From Erythrobacteraceae bacterium Alg239-R51 (GTDB taxonomy: Bacteria > Pseudomonadota > Alphaproteobacteria > Sphingomonadales > Sphingomonadaceae), in assembly GCA_947331495.1 (NCBI GenBank), contig CAMZOI010000002.1:1-64000 (forward strand): DNA of 64,000 nucleotides, in the 5' to 3' direction. This document shows, piece after piece, positions 59,793-64,000 of this stretch; the stretch's first letter is position 1; the number at the start of each line of letters is the position of its first letter. Position numbers and translations under genes: made by a program. The notes beneath the pieces were generated by a model. That model had not been told where the DNA came from and did no database searches. It saw nothing but the letters and a program-made list of their open reading frames with translations.

Positions 59793-59926
59793 GGAACCGA
59801 GCTGCTACGGGGCGCTTTAAGCTATCGCAAGCGCTATTGCGCATGCCGCACTTGCACCTTTGCCCAGCCCGCACTAGAGCGGCGCGCAACCGTAAGACCA
59901 GCAGATTTCTCGCGAGCTTTCACGCA

Positions 59927-60631
59927 ATGGACGATCGTTTTAATACCGCCGCCGGATGGGTGCTCTTTTCCGGCATCGTTGCGCTTGGCGCCTCCATCGT
60001 CAGCGGCATGGTGTTCCACGCCGACGACCACGAATTCCCCGAAGGAGAGGAGTTCGGCTATTTCGTCGAGGCAGCCGAGGAAGAAGGCGGCGCTGACGCG
60101 GGGCCGGATCTCGGCACGCTGCTGGCCAATGCCGACGCCTCTGCGGGCGAAGCGGTGTTTGCCAAATGCACGGCCTGCCACACGATCGAGCAGGGCGGGG
60201 CGAGCGGTATCGGCCCGAATCTCTATGGAGTGATGGGTAGCGCAATCGGCGCCCATGCCGCAGGTTTCGCATACAGTTCTGCGCTGGCCGAAAAGGGCGG
60301 TTCCTGGACGTGGGAAAATATGGACGATTGGCTGCAAAGCCCGCGCGGTTTCGCCAGCGGAACCAAGATGAGCTTCGCTGGTCTGTCCGATCCGGAAGAC
60401 CGCGCGAACGTGATGGAATATCTTGCCAGTTTCGGCGGCGCACCGGCCAAGCCCGAACCAGCTGCTCCGGAACCCGAAGTTGATGGCGATGCGCCCGGTG
60501 CTGGGCCGGGGCCGACAGAAGGCGTTCCGGCAGAAGCTCCTGAAGCGGCTGGCGCGATGAGCGCCGACCAGCCTGTCCCGTCGTCCAATGCGGCGACCAG
60601 TACCGATGGCGCGACCAAGGTCGGCGACTGA
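59927..60631 (+). CDS. cycM: Membrane-anchored class I cytochrome c
   Basis: 234 residues. An uncleaved N-terminal helix (about 8-28) anchors the protein in the inner membrane, facing the periplasm. The haem site is CTACH near residue 82 in FAKCTACHTIEQGG, and the axial Met is in SGTKMSFAGLSDPEDRANVMEYLASF near 147. A C-terminal tail of about 65 residues, rich in Pro, Ala, Glu and Ser, follows. It resembles CycM, which passes electrons from the bc1 complex to cytochrome oxidase. The frame is open upstream over pheA but the ATG at 59927 is the family start. Confidence 0.92.
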   Translation: MDDRFNTAAGWVLFSGIVALGASIVSGMVFHADDHEFPEGEEFGYFVEAAEEEGGADAGPDLGTLLANADASAGEAVFAKCTACHTIEQGGASGIGPNLYGVMGSAIGAHAAGFAYSSALAEKGGSWTWENMDDWLQSPRGFASGTKMSFAGLSDPEDRANVMEYLASFGGAPAKPEPAAPEPEVDGDAPGAGPGPTEGVPAEAPEAAGAMSADQPVPSSNAATSTDGATKVGD

Positions 60632-60662
60632 GATTCGGTCCTCGAGAGGGCCAGCGCATCGC

Positions 60663-61322
60663 TCAGCCCTTGAATCCCTGGGCGACCACGTACCATTCAC
60701 TAGATCCCCTGCGGCTGGCGGGCGGCTTGGCGTGCTTCACCGTGCGAAAATGCTGCTTCAGAAGCTTGAGCAGATCGCTGTCCGTGCCACCGGCCAGAAC
60801 CTTGGCAAGAAAGGCACCGTCCCGTGCGAGGTTTTCGATAGCGAACCAGGCGGCCGCTTCGACAAGACCCATTGTTCGCAAGTGATCGGTCTGCTTGTGG
60901 CCGACCGTATTGGCGGCCATGTCGCTTAATACGAGATCGGCTTTGCCGTTGAGCGCCTTTTCCAGCGCGATTTGCGCATCATCCTCCATGAAATCCATCT
61001 GGAAGATCGTGACACCTTCGATCGGCTCGACTTCGAGCAGGTCAATGCCGACGATCGATGCGTTCGGGATTCGCTTGCGGGCGACCTGGCTCCACCCGCC
61101 CGGCGCAATACCAAGATCGACTACCCGCTCCACACCTTTGAGAAGGCCGAATTTCTCGTCTAGCTCGATCAGCTTGTAAGCCGCGCGGCTGCGATAGCCC
61201 TCCGCTTTGGCCTGCTTCACGTAAGGGTCGTTCAACTGGCGCTGCAGCCAGCGGGTCGAGCTGGCCGAACGCTTCCTGGCGGTTTTCACGCGCGTATCGC
61301 GGTCCTTGCCCGAACGCGCCAT
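60663..61322 (-). CDS. rlmE: 23S rRNA (uridine-2552-2'-O)-methyltransferase RlmE
   Basis: 219-residue FtsJ-family SAM methyltransferase. A basic N-terminus (about 1-30) is followed by YVKQAKAEGYRSRAAYKLIELDEKFGLLKG with the first catalytic Lys, motif I VVDLGIAPGGWSQVA near 68, VLSDMAANTVGHKQTDH with the catalytic Asp near 132, and the final lysine-glutamate residues in FRTVKHAKPPASRRGSSEWYVVAQGF. The ATG shares one base with the ppx stop (TAATG). Confidence 0.95.
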   Translation of the reverse strand: MARSGKDRDTRVKTARKRSASSTRWLQRQLNDPYVKQAKAEGYRSRAAYKLIELDEKFGLLKGVERVVDLGIAPGGWSQVARKRIPNASIVGIDLLEVEPIEGVTIFQMDFMEDDAQIALEKALNGKADLVLSDMAANTVGHKQTDHLRTMGLVEAAAWFAIENLARDGAFLAKVLAGGTDSDLLKLLKQHFRTVKHAKPPASRRGSSEWYVVAQGFKG

Positions 61323-62524
61323 TACAGGTTTGCCTCGTTCACGTTCTGCAGCGCCGTGCGGCTGCGCTCGCTTTCGATTTCCGCAGCCATCAGGCTGCGC
61401 AGAATACCCTCGCGGATGCCGCGATCGGCCACGCCGAGTTGCACCGCGGGCCAGATATCGAGAATCGATTCCAGAATCGCGCAGCCGGCAATGACCAGAT
61501 CGGCGCGATCATTGCCGATGCACGGCAATTGGCGCCGGTCATGTCCGCTCATCCGCGACAGCCGCGAAGAAATATCGCGCATCGCCTGCGAAGGCACAAT
61601 CAGTCCGTCGACCGCGCGCCGGTCATATTGCGGAAGTTCCAGATGCAGGCTGGCAAGCGTCGTGACCGTCCCGCTCGTGCCGAGCAAACGGACCGGTTCC
61701 GTGCCTTGCGCGGATTTGCCGATCCGCTGCGCGAACCTGGCGAAGCTGCGGGCAACGGTCCTGCGCATCTGCAAATAGCGATCGAGCCGCGTCGCTTCGG
61801 TCTCGTCCGACCCGCCGACCGTGTCCGTCAGCGAGACGACGCCCCAGGGCACGCTCAACCAGTCGACGATCCGCGGGACCTTGAGGCCGTCCTCGACCTC
61901 CACCAGCACCAGTTCGGTCGACCCGCCGCCAATGTCGAAGATAATTGCCGGGCCCGGTCCTTCCTCGAGCAGGACATGGCAGCCGAGCACGGCGAGCCGC
62001 GCTTCTTCCTGGGCGGAGATGATGTCGAGCACGATCCCGGTTTCCTGTCGCACGCGGTCGATGAACTTCGGTCCATTCGCCGCGCGCCGGCAGGCTTCGG
62101 TTGCGACCGAGCGGGCCAGGCGGACGTTGCGACGGCGCAGCTTTTCGGCACACACCTGAAGCGCGGCCAGGGTACGGTCCATCGCTTCGTCCGAGAGCCG
62201 ACCGCTGGCGGCCAACCCTTCGCCGAGGCGAACGACGCGGCTGAACGCATCGATAACGGTAAAGTTTTCGCCGCTTGGCCGGGCGATGAGTAAACGGCAA
62301 TTGTTCGTGCCGAGATCCAGCGCGGCGTAGGCCTGCCGCGAGTTGGCCCGCGGGGCGGAGGAACTGGATGTCGATGCGGATGCGCGGCGACGCGCGTGCG
62401 CGCCGCTCGGCTTTCCGTCGGGCCGGGAAGGGCGCTTGTAGCGGAAATCGGCTACCTTGCCGGACTTGCCGCCCTGTTGTGTCCCGTGCCCCCTTGTCGT
62501 GTCCGGCGGAGGATGATCCGCCAT
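61322..62524 (-). CDS. ppx: Ppx/GppA-family exopolyphosphatase / guanosine-pentaphosphatase
   Basis: 400 residues. A basic, low-complexity N-terminal 60 residues precede the actin-like ATPase fold: DLGTNNCRLLIARPSG near 69, the signature FDIGGGSTELVLVEV near 192, and VRLLGTSGTVTTLA near 270. The family degrades inorganic polyphosphate and/or pppGpp, so this is a stringent-response or phosphate-store enzyme. It is coupled to rlmE downstream, an arrangement common in alphaproteobacteria. Confidence 0.93.
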   Translation of the reverse strand: MADHPPPDTTRGHGTQQGGKSGKVADFRYKRPSRPDGKPSGAHARRRASASTSSSSAPRANSRQAYAALDLGTNNCRLLIARPSGENFTVIDAFSRVVRLGEGLAASGRLSDEAMDRTLAALQVCAEKLRRRNVRLARSVATEACRRAANGPKFIDRVRQETGIVLDIISAQEEARLAVLGCHVLLEEGPGPAIIFDIGGGSTELVLVEVEDGLKVPRIVDWLSVPWGVVSLTDTVGGSDETEATRLDRYLQMRRTVARSFARFAQRIGKSAQGTEPVRLLGTSGTVTTLASLHLELPQYDRRAVDGLIVPSQAMRDISSRLSRMSGHDRRQLPCIGNDRADLVIAGCAILESILDIWPAVQLGVADRGIREGILRSLMAAEIESERSRTALQNVNEANL

Positions 62525-62637
62525 AAGTTCAGGAGCTTTCTGTTTTCCTCCCGCGCAAATTCATCTCGCACGGGGACTTGCTCGCGATGCTAGCGGTGAA
62601 GCGCGGTCCCGGCAAGGCCCGGGCTGCGAACACGGGC

Positions 62638-62666
62638 TTGACCTCGAGCGCGCGTAAAACTAAGTG
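62638..62666 (+). promoter_or_regulatory. Probable promoter of tRNA-Gln
   Basis: TTGACC (62638-62643) and TAAGTG (62661-62666) are spaced exactly 17 bases, followed by a GC-rich discriminator (CGCCC), about 50 bases before the tRNA. The -35 matches the alphaproteobacterial TTGAC box; the -10 is weaker. Confidence 0.45.
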
Positions 62667-62715
62667 CGCCCCCTTCCGATCAGCGCGGCCGCGCCCGCGC
62701 TCTGATCCAGGATGA

Positions 62716-62789
62716 TGCCCCGTCGTCTAATGGTAAGACTACGGACTCTGACTCCGTCAATTGAGGTTCGAATCCTCACGGGGCATCCA
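62716..62789 (+). tRNA. tRNA-Gln (anticodon CTG)
   Basis: The acceptor arms TGCCCCG (62716-62722) and CGGGGCA (62779-62785) pair fully, followed by discriminator T and encoded CCA (62787-62789). The anticodon arm is ACGGA-CTCTGAC-TCCGT, giving CTG. D-loop with GGTAAGACT and T arm with GAGGTTCGAATCCTC are intact. Total 74 bases, no insertions. Confidence 0.96.
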
Positions 62790-63127
62790 GTTTTCTTCAG
62801 CATGAACGGGTCAGAACTTTTGGCCGAGGGTTACCTACCTGTCTGATCCCTGTCTCACCGTGATCGGCCGACTGCGGTGCATCCGCGAAAACCCGCTAAC
62901 TTGCTTCGCGGGTTCGGGTGCGCTAATTCGCGTCAGCTTCGACTTCATGACCAGTCACTCGAAGTCTCCTGGCGGGAAACCGCCCTGTAAAAGTTTCCGC
63001 GCGGAGCCAGTCGTTTCCGTTGCTCCGCATTCATCGTCTTTCCCACTCGTATAAGCTTAAGTTAATGTTCTACCCTGCTTAGGCGGGGCTCATCTTTCCC
63101 CCATGAAAAGGCTAAGGCATCGTGCCG
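62790..63127. other. Gene-free 338-base stretch between tRNA-Gln and the TolC-family gene
   Basis: No frame here looks like a gene. A 7-bp stem-loop, AACCCGC (62890-62896) with GCGGGTT (62908-62914), is visible without a T-run. The stretch must hold the promoter of the TolC-family gene, but I cannot point to its boxes. No copy of the tRNA 3' end, as an integration site would leave, was seen. Confidence 0.5.
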
Positions 63128-64000
63128 ATGTGGGATCCCGCACCGCGCTGGCCGAGCACAAACAAGGTGGTTGTTTTGAAAGCAACGCATGTGCCCGCAC
63201 GATCTCAACGGGCGTTTCGGAAATTCGTGAACCGCAAGACCTTTGGGTATGCAGGCCTGCTGACCGCGTGTCTTGCCGGGACGGCTGCGGCTCAGGACGT
63301 AATTTACGGTCCGCCTGCTCCCTTGGAGCTTCAAACGCCTGACGCGCCGCTTCTGGCACCGCCGCCGGCTATCCCGCCGCAATTGGGCGAAAGCGCACAT
63401 GAAGCGGTCGAATCCTACCCTGCGATACGGGCCGCCGAGGCAACGATCCAGGCTACGAACGCCGACGTGAGGGCTGCAAAGTGGTTGCGGTTTCCCAGCG
63501 TCAGTGTTGGCGGTCGCCTGGATGACGACCGACTTGGCAGATTTTCTCCGCAGATACAGGTTCAACAACCGATCTGGGCGGGGGGCAGCATAACCGCGTC
63601 GATCGAACGAGCCGAGGCCGGCCGGGCGGTGGCAGGCGCCCGTCTCAGCGAGACGGTGGAAGATCTGGCGCTGCAGACGTTGAACGCGTTCTATGAGATT
63701 GTTCGCGCGACCAAACAGGAAGCGATACTCAGGGACAGTCTCCTTGAACATCAGCGCCTGGTCGAATCCATGGAGCGGCGCGTAGAACAGGAAGTGAGCC
63801 CCCGATCCGACCTGGAACTGGCAAGCTCGCGGGCGGCGCAGGTCCAGCAGCAACTAAGCCTGACGATCGCGCAACGATACACGAACCGTCAGCGGCTGGC
63901 CGAACTTACCGGAAATGCGGATTTTGAGCTTGATTCAGTTCCGGAGTATTCGCCCGTCCTCCATCACCCCCCGACCGATGCCGCGGTGGTGCAGGCAATC
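63128..64000 (+). CDS. TolC-family outer membrane efflux protein, 3' end outside window
   Basis: The first 291 codons of a longer gene. After a signal segment (about 37-52, AGLLTACLAGTAAAQ) and a Pro-rich stretch comes a TolC/OEP helical region: EAVESYPAIRAAEATIQATNADVRAAKWLRFPSVSV, QPIWAGGSITASIERAEAGRAVAGARLSETVEDLALQTLNAFYEIVRA and VEQEVSPRSDLELASSRAAQVQQQL, the typical coiled-coil repeat with a porin strand between. Such proteins are outer-membrane channels of tripartite exporters. The start is uncertain: ATG 63128, or TTG 63176, which has a good AAGGTGG site. The partner pump would lie downstream. Confidence 0.9.
   Translation, partial: MWDPAPRWPSTNKVVVLKATHVPARSQRAFRKFVNRKTFGYAGLLTACLAGTAAAQDVIYGPPAPLELQTPDAPLLAPPPAIPPQLGESAHEAVESYPAIRAAEATIQATNADVRAAKWLRFPSVSVGGRLDDDRLGRFSPQIQVQQPIWAGGSITASIERAEAGRAVAGARLSETVEDLALQTLNAFYEIVRATKQEAILRDSLLEHQRLVESMERRVEQEVSPRSDLELASSRAAQVQQQLSLTIAQRYTNRQRLAELTGNADFELDSVPEYSPVLHHPPTDAAVVQAI

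Noticed and set aside
62860-63054. 64-residue plus-strand frame after tRNA-Gln
   Set aside because: No ribosome site, no motif and mixed base use; it fits an untranslated promoter region better.

Overview
This is a high-G+C window from an alphaproteobacterium, most likely order Sphingomonadales (Erythrobacteraceae-like). I base this on gene order: zinc-ribbon gene / ftsE-ftsX-ydcF-plsC, mutM / ubiE-ubiB-coaBC-dut, secB / Tim44-like-mltA-Smr, a glutathione-dependent formaldehyde operon, many GTG/TTG starts, and overlapping start-stop junctions. The lineage is inferred from gene content only; no rRNA is present. Most of the window is core chromosome, with two visible foreign patches.

Layout. 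1-2994: the tail of a Pro-Glu / Asp-Arg repeat protein, then a CHASE2-degenerate GGDEF-EAL signalling protein. 2995-4297: an AT-richer scar with a frameshifted serine-recombinase remnant beside tRNA-Leu(GAG). 4427-11158: zinc-ribbon membrane protein, ftsEX, ydcF-like gene, plsC, hisC, metX-metW. 11516-14372: formaldehyde detoxification (adhC, cupin, VOC protein, fghA). 14468-16131: two small exported proteins and a GST. 16133-23107: mutM, ubiE, ubiB, two membrane proteins, coaBC with an unusual acidic linker, dut. 23115-25594: membrane protein, membrane-anchored winged-helix regulator, DUF4136 lipoprotein. 25749-31566: trpS, murJ, secB, Tim44-like gene, mltA, Smr gene.

31683-38617 is a compact peroxide-defence block (katE, katG, ahpF, ahpC) punctuated by strong terminators; no oxyR-like regulator lies in it. 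38793-44238: RlpA-like protein, aroC, then ruvA and ruvB separated by an AT-rich GIY-YIG-like gene joined to both by TGATG overlaps, then a Ser/Thr-rich protein with a PEP-CTERM-like tail. 44329-62524: acnA, an EamA transporter, two L,D-transpeptidases of different families, an aspartic protease, ispG, a ZntB-like transporter, a DUF885 protein, an SDR, a CmpX-like channel, an asparaginase, pheA, a cytochrome c, rlmE and ppx. 62716-64000: tRNA-Gln(CTG) and the 5' part of a TolC-family gene cut by the window end.

Cell-envelope work recurs: FtsEX, PlsC, MurJ, SecB, MltA, RlpA, two L,D-transpeptidases, a lipoprotein and TolC. The best candidate for something undescribed is the GIY-YIG-like gene inside the Holliday-junction operon. 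The Ser/Thr-rich sorted surface protein, the CoaBC linker and the acidic repeat protein next to the CHASE2-EAL sensor come next.
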